6,390 nt of DNA from an uncultured Sphingomonadales bacterium (GCA_937898535.1 CALDKP010000314.1:1-6390); one strand, 5' to 3'. Counted from the stretch's first letter, positions 1 to 5,818 are shown. Program-made: numbers and translations. The notes: generated from the letters alone by a model not told the origin.

Positions 1-382
1 ACACCTGGAACAAGTAGGGCCGCGTGTTGGCCAGCGGCCGGGGGTGAACCCCGTGCCAGTGCGTGCCCTGCATGTCGAAGCCCAGCAGCAGCACGCGCTT
101 GGCGCCCCGCTGCACCGCGAGGTTGATCGCCTGGTAGCCGCCGTTCCCGCCCTGGTGGATCAGCCCCGGCCGCCGGCCCAGCCCGGGGGAGGCCGAACTC
201 TCGATCCAGCGCAAGCCGTAGCGCAGCGCCGCGGAGCGCTCTTGCGTCCACCGCTCTTGCTGGAACGGCTCCCACAGGCCGCGGTCGACGTGGTCGAAGT
301 AGTGCACCCACCACACGCCGTCGCAGGCGTACAGCACGTCGGCCCACGGCGCCAGGCGAAACGTGGTGTTCACCACGATCGC
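1..382 (-). CDS. Phage-type hypothetical protein fragment, runs off the left edge
   Basis: This is the downstream part of a minus-strand open frame that is read from 586 to 2 without a stop. The translated piece starts near IVVNTTFRLAPWADVLYACD. It continues with a W-rich stretch, then GLIHQGGNGGYQAINLAV and RVLLLGFDMQGTHWHG. From memory, this pattern (NTTFRLAPWADVLYACD, then HQGGNxGYQAINLA, then LLLGFDM) belongs to a hypothetical protein common in phages and prophages, loosely like the DUF115/MptE-type Rossmann proteins. No biochemical role can be assigned. The C-terminus lies beyond the window. The true N-terminus is missing, because the frame runs straight back into sulfite reductase-like sequence at about 380-385. 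Base composition is about 69% GC, unlike the ccm genes. It is probably a misjoined piece from another genome; a real fusion is possible but unlikely. Confidence 0.5.
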
Positions 383-395
383 CGGCACGCCGGCG
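380..395. repeat. Perfect 7-bp inverted repeat at a coding-piece join
   Basis: The arm 380-386 (cgccggc) is the exact reverse complement of 389-395 (gccggcg), separated by two bases. It sits exactly where the minus-strand reading passes from sulfite reductase-like to phage-type sequence. In a 69% GC stretch a short GC palindrome could arise by chance, so its position is the notable part. It may have served as microhomology or a foldback in forming the join. Confidence 0.5.
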
Positions 396-586
396 AGCAG
401 GAGGTTCTGTGACGGCGTGAGCCGGGTCTCGGCGCGAAACTTGGCGACGATGCGGCGGAGCGCGGTCTTCAGCTGGCGCTGCGGCGTGTCCTTGATGCGG
501 CCGGTCTCGACGTAAAGGCCGAGGAACCAGTTGCCGTCACTCTGCTGGTGCCAGCCAAACAGGTCGCCCTGCTTCGTGAAGTTCAT
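383..586 (-). CDS. Sulfite/nitrite reductase hemoprotein fragment (internal piece)
   Basis: Read on the minus strand from the ATG at 586, the first roughly 68 residues resemble the second ferredoxin-like (NIR_SIR_ferr) half-domain of sulfite reductase hemoprotein. Visible matches are GDLFGW, then NWFLGLYVETGRIKD, LKTALRRI and RLTPSQNLLLAGVP. E. coli CysI has the same order (NWHLTLFIENGRI, LKTGLLEI, RITANQNLIIAGVP). The cluster cysteines and siroheme-binding residues of the full enzyme lie outside this piece. The ATG at 586 is probably an internal methionine or a join product, because no Shine-Dalgarno sequence precedes it and the family has several hundred residues before this point. The fragment is joined in frame to a phage-type protein at about 380-385. 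It abuts an oppositely oriented acyl-CoA synthetase piece at about 583-590. It is not a functional gene as it stands. Confidence 0.6.
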
Positions 587-587
587 C

Positions 588-740
588 GGGCGGGCCGGGG
601 CGAGCCTGAGCGAAGCGCAGGTGATCGCCCACTGTGCCGCACGGCTGGCCAAGTTCAAGGTGCCGGTGCGGGTGGTGATCACCGACAGCATCCCGCGCAC
701 CGCCAGCGGCAAGGTGCGCAAGGACGTGCTGCGCCAGATC
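588..740 (+). pseudogene. C-terminal fragment of an AMP-forming acyl-CoA synthetase
   Basis: The plus-strand frame reads RAGASLSEAQVIAHC, then LAKFKVPVRVV, then IPRTASGKVRKDVLR. This is the mobile C-terminal subdomain (AMP-binding_C) of acyl-CoA synthetases/ligases. The IPRTxSGKVRK segment is the A10 motif, with its catalytic lysine at 711-713. Such enzymes activate carboxylic acids with ATP to acyl-AMP and transfer them to CoA. Only about 50 residues of a usual 500 or more are present. The same frame upstream (531-587) is antisense to the sulfite reductase piece and does not look like ligase. Downstream, the frame continues past about 740 into sequence of different composition and apparent family. 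GC is about 69% (96 of 140 bases in 601-740). It looks like a short misjoined fragment. An acyl-CoA synthetase native to the downstream genome is less likely, given the composition break. Confidence 0.65.
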
Positions 741-884
741 GAAAATGCTGACGATGCCGAAATTAACCGGCGCGTCGATGCCATTGCAGGCAGATTGGCG
801 GCAATCTGGAATGAAAGCGATTCGACCGGCAAGACACCGGCTGAAGTCGCCGACAATATGGCACAAAAGCTTATTGGCCGTTGA
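741..884 (+). CDS. C-terminal tail of a probable Glu/Leu/Phe/Val dehydrogenase, 5' end missing
   Basis: These last 47 codons share the frame of the preceding acyl-CoA synthetase piece and end at TGA 882-884. They read INRRVDAIAGRLAAIW, then a polar turn, then EVADNMAQKLIGR. The pattern VDxIxxxLxxI, then about 15 residues, then VADxMAxxxI matches the last helices of leucine/phenylalanine dehydrogenases (Bacillus enzymes end VDGIYDSIEKIF then AADRMAEERI). Those enzymes oxidatively deaminate branched-chain or aromatic amino acids with NAD. The catalytic and NAD-binding domains would lie upstream and are absent. GC falls to about 53% (76 of 144 bases), like the ccm genes, so this is probably the true left end of the ccm-bearing genome segment. 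It stops 37 bases before ccmC, close enough for shared transcription. The family call rests on a short tail. The alternative is an unusual C-terminal extension of the synthetase. Confidence 0.5.
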   Translation, partial: ENADDAEINRRVDAIAGRLAAIWNESDSTGKTPAEVADNMAQKLIGR

Positions 885-921
885 TCCCAAATCCATTGGC
901 GTAACGCTTTTGCGGTGCTAG

Positions 922-1653
922 ATGCGTCGCCGACTTATGCACCGTTTCGCCAATCCTGCCCGCTTTTTGCGTATCGCAAAACCACTCACACCTTGGCTGT
1001 TGTGGATGGGTATCGCTTTGACGCTTGGGGCATGCCTGTGGGGTGCGTTCTTCACGCCAACTGAACGCCTCATGGGTGATACCGTAAAGATTATATTTGT
1101 GCATGTGCCCGCCGCTTGGCTGGGTATGGGCGGCTGGACCGGCATTGCCATTGCCAGCATCATTCAGTTGGTCTGGCGCCATCCACTTGCTGGTGTTTCC
1201 GCGCGCGCAATTGCGGTACCCGGCGCGACCTTTGCGGCGATTTGCCTGATCACCGGGTCGATTTGGGGCCGGCCAACATGGGGGACATGGTGGGTCTGGG
1301 ACGGACGCCTGACATCGATGCTGGTGCTGTTTTTTCTCTATCTTGGATATATCGCGCTTTCGAACGCATCGAGCGAGAAGGGCGATACCAGCCGCGTTGC
1401 TGCTGTTTTCGGCATCATCGGTGCCGTCAACATTCCGATCATTAACCGTTCGGTCATATGGTGGGAAAGCCAGCACCAAAAGGCGAGCATTACCTTGGGT
1501 GGCTCTTCCATCGATCAAGCTTATTTGGTGCCGCTTTTTGTTTCGGTTGCGGGCTTTAGCCTTTTGTTCGGCGCGTTGGTGTTGATGCGGATGCGCACGG
1601 CTTTGGCTGAAATGCGGATTGAGGCGCGTATGCGCCGGATGGCGGACTATTGA
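922..1653 (+). CDS. ccmC: CcmC, heme-handling membrane protein of cytochrome c maturation
   Basis: CcmC presents heme at the periplasmic face of the inner membrane and drives its covalent attachment to the CcmE chaperone. The 243 residues match the family length (about 245 in E. coli) and hold about six hydrophobic segments. The tryptophan-rich heme-binding signature WGTWWVWDGRLTS lies at about residues 120-132. The two axial-ligand histidines are at H61 (FVHVPAAW) and H185 (WWESQHQ), equivalent to E. coli H60 and H184. The flanking WWESQHQ differs slightly from the common WWNTLHQ. No clear Shine-Dalgarno sequence precedes ATG 922. The in-frame ATG at 937 (MHRFANPARF) is an equally plausible start and fits the usual N-terminus of relatives. 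The stop overlaps the ccmD start as TGATG. A 264-codon open frame antisense to this gene is a shadow. Confidence 0.96.
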   Translation: MRRRLMHRFANPARFLRIAKPLTPWLLWMGIALTLGACLWGAFFTPTERLMGDTVKIIFVHVPAAWLGMGGWTGIAIASIIQLVWRHPLAGVSARAIAVPGATFAAICLITGSIWGRPTWGTWWVWDGRLTSMLVLFFLYLGYIALSNASSEKGDTSRVAAVFGIIGAVNIPIINRSVIWWESQHQKASITLGGSSIDQAYLVPLFVSVAGFSLLFGALVLMRMRTALAEMRIEARMRRMADY

Positions 1654-1784
1654 TGCCACACGCACCGTTCATTATCGCGTCGTTCGCCGTTACGGGCGTG
1701 GGCATCAGCTGGCTCGTGATCTCCAGCTATCTTGCCATGCGTCGCGCAGAGGCATCGGCAGATGAATTGAGGCAACAGCCATGA
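1653..1784 (+). CDS. ccmD: CcmD, small membrane helper of heme export
   Basis: This 43-residue gene lies exactly between ccmC and ccmE. Its ATG shares one base with the ccmC stop (TGATG, 1651-1655). Its TGA overlaps the ccmE start (ATGA, 1781-1784). The protein has a short N-terminus (MPHAPF), one hydrophobic segment at about residues 7-28 (IIASFAVTGVGISWLVISSY), and a charged tail (MRRAEASADELRQQP). This is the CcmD plan: one transmembrane helix with a basic, polar cytoplasmic end. In System I, CcmD associates with CcmC and helps release heme-loaded CcmE from the CcmABC complex. The sequence is poorly conserved in general, so the call rests on position, size and topology. Overlap at both ends implies translational coupling. 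Confidence 0.88.
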   Translation: MPHAPFIIASFAVTGVGISWLVISSYLAMRRAEASADELRQQP

Positions 1785-2230
1785 AGCCCAAGCATCAACG
1801 CCTGCTGCTCGCCGCGATCGCGGTTTGCGCGTTGATTGGGGCTGGCCTGATCGCGGCGGCGGCTTTGCGCGAAGAAGCCTCTTATTTTTACACGCCCACC
1901 ACGCTGGCCAGCGCCAATGTTGCGCCGGGTAAGGCCATTCGCCTTGGCGGAATGGTGCAAAAGGGTTCAATCGTCCGCGCTGCCGATGGCGTTTCGATTA
2001 CCTTTACGGTGCAGGATAAAGATAAAACGCAAAAGGTCGCCTATCGCGGCATTACGCCTGATCTGTTCGTTGAAGGGTCTGGTGTCGTTGCAGACGGTCG
2101 GCTTGGCCCAGACCGCGTCTTTATCGCGGACAGCCTGTTGGCCAAGCATGACGAAAATTATGTGCCCAAAGAACTGGCGGATATCGACATGACTTCCGCA
2201 GAACACACAAAGGACACGCTTTCAAAATGA
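1781..2230 (+). CDS. ccmE: CcmE, periplasmic heme chaperone
   Basis: CcmE binds heme covalently through a histidine and carries it from CcmC to CcmF. The 149-residue protein has an N-terminal membrane anchor at about residues 8-29 (LLLAAIAVCALIGAGLIAAA). A beta-rich OB-fold domain follows, with family signatures YFYTPT (35-40), RLGGMVQKGS (54-63) and FTVQDK (75-80). The heme site HDENYVPKE contains H123 and Y127, equivalent to E. coli H130 and Y134. This is the histidine (H-type) rather than the cysteine (C-type) variant of CcmE. The tail beyond residue 131 is polar and probably flexible. The start is supported by GAGG at 1769-1772, 8 bases before ATG, and by the ATGA overlap with ccmD. A 10-base gap separates the stop from ccmF. 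Confidence 0.96.
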   Translation: MKPKHQRLLLAAIAVCALIGAGLIAAAALREEASYFYTPTTLASANVAPGKAIRLGGMVQKGSIVRAADGVSITFTVQDKDKTQKVAYRGITPDLFVEGSGVVADGRLGPDRVFIADSLLAKHDENYVPKELADIDMTSAEHTKDTLSK

Positions 2231-2233
2231 AGG
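2229..2233 (+). promoter_or_regulatory. Shine-Dalgarno site for ccmF
   Basis: GAAGG lies 7 bases before the ATG at 2241 and overlaps the ccmE stop codon. This is the only ccm junction with a gap instead of an overlap, so ccmF has its own ribosome site. It favours ATG 2241 over the adjacent ATG at 2244. Confidence 0.55.
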
Positions 2234-2240
2234 CTTTGAC

Positions 2241-4172
2241 ATGATGGCGGAGGCAGGACTTGCCGCTTTGTGGCTGGCCGCCGCAATGGCGCTGCTCCAA
2301 CTTGTGGGCGGCATGACATTGTTGCGCGGCGGCGCGGGGCAGCTTGTGCCGCTCATCAAGCCTGCGGCTTATGTCCAAGGTGCCTTATGCGCATTTGCGT
2401 TTCTCGCGCTGATGTGGCTGTTTTACGTAACCGACCTGTCGGTGTTGTTGGTCGCCAGCAATAGCCACATTGATAAACCCCTCATATTCAAGCTTGCGGG
2501 GACATGGGGCAATCATGAAGGCTCGATGCTGCTGTGGGTATCGGTTTTGTCGGTGTCCGGCGCTGCGATTGCGCTGCTTGAAAAGCGGATTGAATCCAAA
2601 ACGCTGAATGCCACGCTCGCGGTGCAGGCATTCATTGCCCTTGGCTTTTTTGCATTTCTTTTGTTCGCGTCTAATCCGTTTGAACGCCTTGTGCCTGCGC
2701 CTGTTGAAGGGAATGGACTTAATCCGTTGCTTCAGGACGTCGGCCTCGCGTTCCATCCGCCGACATTATATTTTGGCTATGTCGGGCTTTCGATCGCCTT
2801 CTCCTTTGCCGTGGGTGCACTGTTGACCAACCAGGTTGGCCCTGCATTTGCACGTGCGATGCGGCCTTGGGTGTTGGCGGCGTGGATATTCCTGACCATC
2901 GGCATCACGGCGGGCAGCTATTGGGCGTATTATGAACTTGGCTGGGGTGGCTGGTGGTTCTGGGACCCCGTTGAAAACGCATCGTTGCTGCCGTGGCTGG
3001 CGGCGACCGCGCTCCTCCATTCGGTCAGCGTCCTTGCCACGCGTAACGCTTTGCGCGCATGGACGATCATGCTGGCGCTGGTTGCATTTGCGATGTCGAT
3101 GGCTGGGACGTTCTTGGTGCGGTCGGGCATTTTGACGAGCGTTCACGCATTTGCTGTCGATCCGGAACGCGGGGCGTTCATTCTTGCGTTGATGTTGCTA
3201 TACACCAGCCTTGCGTTTGTGATTTTTGCTTTGCGCATTAATTCGGTCAAGCAAGGCGAGCCGTTTCAACTTATCAGCCGCGAAGGCGGTATTGTTGCTA
3301 ACAACATCTTCCTAAGCGTTATTCTGGCTGTGGTGCTCATCGGCACGCTGTACCCGCTTGCGGCCGAAGCGATGGGCGACAAGATTTCGGTTGGCCCACC
3401 CTATTTCAACAAGGCAACGGTGCCGATTGCTGTTCTGTTGATGCTTGCCCTTTTGATTGGCCCGATGCTGCGCTGGCGCCGCGATGATCTCAAACGCTTG
3501 AAATATTGGCTTATCGGGGCGGGTGCAATATTGTTGTGGAGCGGCATCGCCGTTTGGAAATTCGCGCCGGACGTTGGACTGTTCCCATTGCTTGGGATTG
3601 CCTTGTCATTGGCATTGGCTATCGCTGCTTGGCTGCCCTTACGCGGCCGCAAATTGCTGCGTACACCATTACCTATATTCGGCATGGTCATCGCGCATTT
3701 CGGCATTGCCGTCAGCGTTTTCGGCATGGCGGCAGAATCCGGATTTTCATCAGAAACCTTGACCGCGCTTGCCCCGGGCGAAAGCGCTCAAGTGGCTGGA
3801 TGGCAAGTAAAGCTCGACGATGTGAACCCTGTTGTCGGGGACAATTGGGTTGCAGTTGAGGGCGAGATGCATGCGATGAAAAATGGCAATGCTTTTGTGC
3901 TTCGTCCGCAGTCGCGGCAGTTTTTCAAACCTGAAATGCAAACGAGCGAGGCGGCATTGCTGACGCGTTGGAATGGCCAACTTTATGCCGTCATTGCGCA
4001 GCCGGACCAAGAGGGCGATGGCCGCTGGCAAGTGCGCTTGTGGTGGAAACCCTTTGTGTCGTTTATCTGGTATGGCGGAATGTTGATCGCGGTCGGTGGT
4101 ATCATTGCGCTGCTTGGCCGCATGTTCCGGCGCGCGAAAAAACCTGCGAAAAACAAGTGGCAGACAACATGA
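2241..4172 (+). CDS. ccmF: CcmF, heme lyase core subunit
   Basis: CcmF is the large integral membrane subunit of the heme lyase. It takes heme from CcmE and, with CcmH and CcmI, joins it to apocytochrome c in the periplasm. The 643-residue length matches the family (about 650). Many hydrophobic segments run through the protein, with a periplasmic soluble domain at about residues 500-600 before the last helix (about 608-628). The tryptophan-rich signature GWGGWWFWDPVENAS is at 234-248. The four conserved histidines are present: H172 (FHPPTLYFGY), H260 (LLHSV), H302 (TSVHAF) and H486 (IAHFG). By family knowledge, two of these bind the permanent heme b and two the incoming heme. GTWGNHEGSM at 87-96 is another family hallmark. 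The stop overlaps the ccmG start by 4 bases (4169-4172). Nothing suggests loss of function. Confidence 0.97.
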   Translation: MMAEAGLAALWLAAAMALLQLVGGMTLLRGGAGQLVPLIKPAAYVQGALCAFAFLALMWLFYVTDLSVLLVASNSHIDKPLIFKLAGTWGNHEGSMLLWVSVLSVSGAAIALLEKRIESKTLNATLAVQAFIALGFFAFLLFASNPFERLVPAPVEGNGLNPLLQDVGLAFHPPTLYFGYVGLSIAFSFAVGALLTNQVGPAFARAMRPWVLAAWIFLTIGITAGSYWAYYELGWGGWWFWDPVENASLLPWLAATALLHSVSVLATRNALRAWTIMLALVAFAMSMAGTFLVRSGILTSVHAFAVDPERGAFILALMLLYTSLAFVIFALRINSVKQGEPFQLISREGGIVANNIFLSVILAVVLIGTLYPLAAEAMGDKISVGPPYFNKATVPIAVLLMLALLIGPMLRWRRDDLKRLKYWLIGAGAILLWSGIAVWKFAPDVGLFPLLGIALSLALAIAAWLPLRGRKLLRTPLPIFGMVIAHFGIAVSVFGMAAESGFSSETLTALAPGESAQVAGWQVKLDDVNPVVGDNWVAVEGEMHAMKNGNAFVLRPQSRQFFKPEMQTSEAALLTRWNGQLYAVIAQPDQEGDGRWQVRLWWKPFVSFIWYGGMLIAVGGIIALLGRMFRRAKKPAKNKWQTT

Positions 4173-4699
4173 ACCGGCCTTGGCTTCTGTGGATCCCGCT
4201 TGCGGTGGTCGCTTTCATTGGCGGTTTGGCCATTTATGGCCTAGCCGTCCCCAAAGACGAACAGGTGCATTCGGCGATGATTGGCCAAAAGCTGCCGGCA
4301 TTTTCATTGCCTGCAGCAACGGCGGGCGTTGAAGGCTTGGCGAGCGCCGATATGGTGGATGGGAAGCCCCGTTTGCTGAACATTTTTGCCAGCTGGTGCA
4401 TCCCGTGCAAGGCGGAAGCGCCGTATCTTGAAGCCTTGAAAAAGGCAGGTATCGAAATTGATGCCATCGCCATCCGCGACAGACCCGAGGACGTTGCGGC
4501 ATTTCTGAGCGAATTCGGCAACCCGTTCCGGCGCATTGGATCGGACAGCGAAATGGCTGTCCAGCTTAAGCTTGGGTCGTCGGGTGTTCCGGAAACCTAT
4601 GTGATCGGCGGTGATGGCACGATATTGTATCAGCATATCGGCGATATCCGGGCTGAACATGTCCCGATGCTGATTGAAAAAGTGAACGCCGCGAAATGA
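4169..4699 (+). CDS. ccmG: CcmG/DsbE, membrane-anchored thiol:disulfide oxidoreductase
   Basis: This thioredoxin-like protein keeps the CXXCH cysteines of apocytochrome c reduced in the periplasm, passing electrons onward with CcmH. The protein is 176 residues long. An N-terminal anchor spans about residues 5-25, followed by the DsbE-type lead-in IGQKLPAFSLP (38-48). The active site is WCIPC at 76-80 (C77, C80), preceded by LLNIFAS. The cis-proline is P141 in the loop GVPETYVI. WCIPC differs in the middle residues from E. coli WCPTC but is normal for the family. An open frame continues upstream to 3968, but that part is a shadow inside ccmF. The start at 4169 is chosen because it gives the membrane anchor and forms the ATGA overlap with the ccmF stop. 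The stop overlaps the ccmH start in the same way. Confidence 0.95.
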   Translation: MNRPWLLWIPLAVVAFIGGLAIYGLAVPKDEQVHSAMIGQKLPAFSLPAATAGVEGLASADMVDGKPRLLNIFASWCIPCKAEAPYLEALKKAGIEIDAIAIRDRPEDVAAFLSEFGNPFRRIGSDSEMAVQLKLGSSGVPETYVIGGDGTILYQHIGDIRAEHVPMLIEKVNAAK

Positions 4700-5097
4700 G
4701 AATGCTCGCGCTCATATGCCTGATGCTTGCAACACCTATGTTTGCGCAAGGCAGCGGTCCCACGCCCGCGTTTGCGAACCGTCAATTGCCTGATCCCGCA
4801 CAGGAAGCGGAGGCAACCAAGTTGATGCACAGCTTGCGCTGCATTCAATGCCAAGGCCAATCGATCGCCGATAGTGACGCGCACATGGCGGGTACGATGC
4901 GCGCGGAGGTGCGGCAACAAATTGCAGCGGGGCAAAAGCCCGAGGCCATTCGTGGTTGGATGATCGCGCGCTACGGTGAATGGGTCAGCTTCGAACCTGA
5001 TATGAAGGGGGCAGGGCTGTTGCTTTGGCTTACGCCCTTATTGGTCCTGATCGCGGGCATATGGCTGGCGCGCGGATTGTTCCGGAGGGGCGCATGA
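4696..5097 (+). CDS. ccmH: CcmH (CcmL-type), thiol-redox component of the heme lyase
   Basis: CcmH reduces or binds the apocytochrome c heme-site cysteines and works with CcmF and CcmI. The 133 residues correspond to the N-terminal half of the E. coli fused CcmH, which is the usual separate form in alphaproteobacteria. A signal peptide covers about residues 1-17 (cleavage likely near MFAQ). The redox motif LRCIQCQGQSIADS is at 47-60, with C49 and C52, where the family consensus is LRCxxCQxxSIxdS. Later signatures are GWMIARYGEWV (87-97) and one C-terminal transmembrane helix at about 106-124, ending in a basic tail (RGLFRRGA). The gene overlaps ccmG by 4 bases upstream and ccmI by 4 bases downstream. 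ATG 4702 is an alternative start just inside, but the ATGA overlap favours 4696. Confidence 0.95.
   Translation: MRMLALICLMLATPMFAQGSGPTPAFANRQLPDPAQEAEATKLMHSLRCIQCQGQSIADSDAHMAGTMRAEVRQQIAAGQKPEAIRGWMIARYGEWVSFEPDMKGAGLLLWLTPLLVLIAGIWLARGLFRRGA
5084..5088 (+). promoter_or_regulatory. Strong Shine-Dalgarno site for ccmI
   Basis: GGAGG lies 5 bases before the ATG at 5094, inside the end of ccmH. It settles the ccmI start at 5094. The in-frame codons back to 5025 are only an antecedent shadow within ccmH. Confidence 0.7.
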
Positions 5098-5750
5098 ACG
5101 GTTGGTTTGCACTTGGTATTTTGGCTGTTGTTAGCTTGGCCATTCTCGTTTGGAATGTCAGATCGTCGAAAGGCCTATGGCAGATTGCCGCAGCCGTCGT
5201 TCTATTGGGCATGACGGGATACGCGCTTCAGGGACGGCCCACGACACCATCGTCGCCGGCTAAACCACTGGCGGCAAGCGAAGTCGCCGCGATCCAGCTT
5301 GTCGACATACGGGCCGACATGGACCAAAGCTTTGGCAGCGCAAAGCGCTGGCTTGTCACCGCGGACTCATTTGCCAAGCAGGGCGATTACACGCTGTCGG
5401 CATCCTATATTCAAGCCGGCTTGCGCAAAGACCCGAACAACCCGGATTTGTGGTCCGCATTGGGTTTGCAACTGATGCTGGCAAGTGAAGGCCAAATGTC
5501 GCCTCCGGCGGAATTGGCATTTGATAAGGCGCGGGCAATCCGGCCCAATTATCCCGCGCCATATTATTTCGCGGGGCTTGCGCGGCTTTTTGCCGGTGAC
5601 CTCGACGGGGCCATTTTGCTCTGGGAAAAGACCGTGTCACTGGCGACACCGCAAGCCAAGTGGAAGGCGCGGATTGAGTCGCAACTGCAAGCGGCGAAGG
5701 CATTGCAGGCGCAGGCCGCTCGTGCGCAAGCGGATAATGCAGCTAAGTAA
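5094..5750 (+). CDS. ccmI: CcmI/CycH-like TPR protein, short form
   Basis: CcmI binds the C-terminal helix of apocytochrome c and delivers it to the heme lyase. This 218-residue protein has two hydrophobic segments (about 3-20 and 28-45) that would place the C-terminal part in the periplasm. A linker rich in P, S and A follows at about 47-62. A TPR-like helical region spans about 84-185. Recognisable repeat features are AKQGDYTLSASYIQAGLRKDP (about 94-114), DLWSALGLQLML (118-129), AFDKARAIRPNYPAPYYFAGLA (about 142-163) and GDLDGAILLWEKTVSLA (168-184). The tail (195-218) is alanine/glutamine-rich and helical. It is about half the length of the roughly 400-residue CcmI of Rhodobacter, so it has fewer TPRs. 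The GGAGG site and the ATGA overlap with ccmH support the start. Position at the end of the operon and topology support the role; sequence identity alone is weak for TPR proteins. Confidence 0.85.
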   Translation: MNGWFALGILAVVSLAILVWNVRSSKGLWQIAAAVVLLGMTGYALQGRPTTPSSPAKPLAASEVAAIQLVDIRADMDQSFGSAKRWLVTADSFAKQGDYTLSASYIQAGLRKDPNNPDLWSALGLQLMLASEGQMSPPAELAFDKARAIRPNYPAPYYFAGLARLFAGDLDGAILLWEKTVSLATPQAKWKARIESQLQAAKALQAQAARAQADNAAK

Positions 5751-5751
5751 C

Positions 5752-5760
5752 TGATATAAT
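5752..5760 (+). promoter_or_regulatory. Candidate extended -10 promoter for kup
   Basis: TGATATAAT matches the extended -10 consensus TGnTATAAT exactly, two bases after the ccmI stop codon, in the most AT-rich stretch nearby. No good -35 hexamer is seen at the usual spacing (5732-5737 is ggataa), but extended -10 promoters do not always need one. Transcription would start near 5767, giving kup a leader of about 110 bases. This is inferred from motif and position only. Confidence 0.4.
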
Positions 5761-5768
5761 TTATTTTC

Positions 5769-5818
5769 ATGGCCAATGACGGGCTTTATTGCTTTGTTGT
5801 GATGGGTTGGTGGCCATG
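5769..5818 (+). repeat. 8-bp inverted repeat in the ccmI-kup intergenic region
   Basis: The arm catggcca (5769-5776) is the exact reverse complement of tggccatg (5811-5818), with 34 bases between them. Each arm also contains the self-complementary TGGCCA. It could be a paired operator, a long-loop leader hairpin, or chance. It lacks the GC-rich stem with trailing T-run of an intrinsic terminator, so I do not call it one. Confidence 0.4.

Noticed and set aside
44..412. 122-codon plus-strand open frame at the left end
   Set aside because: The minus-strand frame in the same place encodes recognisable protein motifs. The plus reading is Ala/Arg/Val/Pro-rich, typical of an antisense frame in high-GC DNA.
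1..740. Mobile element or integron explaining the fragment mosaic
   Set aside because: No transposase, integrase, terminal inverted repeats, target duplications or attC-like sites are visible. The only repeat is the 16-base palindrome at 380-395.
871..1665. 264-codon open frame on the minus strand, antisense to ccmC
   Set aside because: Its product is rich in H, Q, R and P with no recognisable domain. It lies wholly opposite a gene with clear CcmC motifs, so it is a codon-bias shadow.
3968..4168. Upstream extension of the ccmG frame
   Set aside because: It lies inside the ccmF coding sequence, shows no conserved features, and would hide the membrane anchor. The ATGA overlap at 4169 is the better start.
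5025..5093. Upstream extension of the ccmI frame
   Set aside because: It overlaps the CcmH transmembrane segment out of frame. A strong GGAGG site and the ATGA overlap point to 5094.
5769..5818. Intrinsic terminator after ccmI
   Set aside because: The inverted repeat has a 34-base loop and no T-run after the second arm, so it does not fit a Rho-independent terminator.
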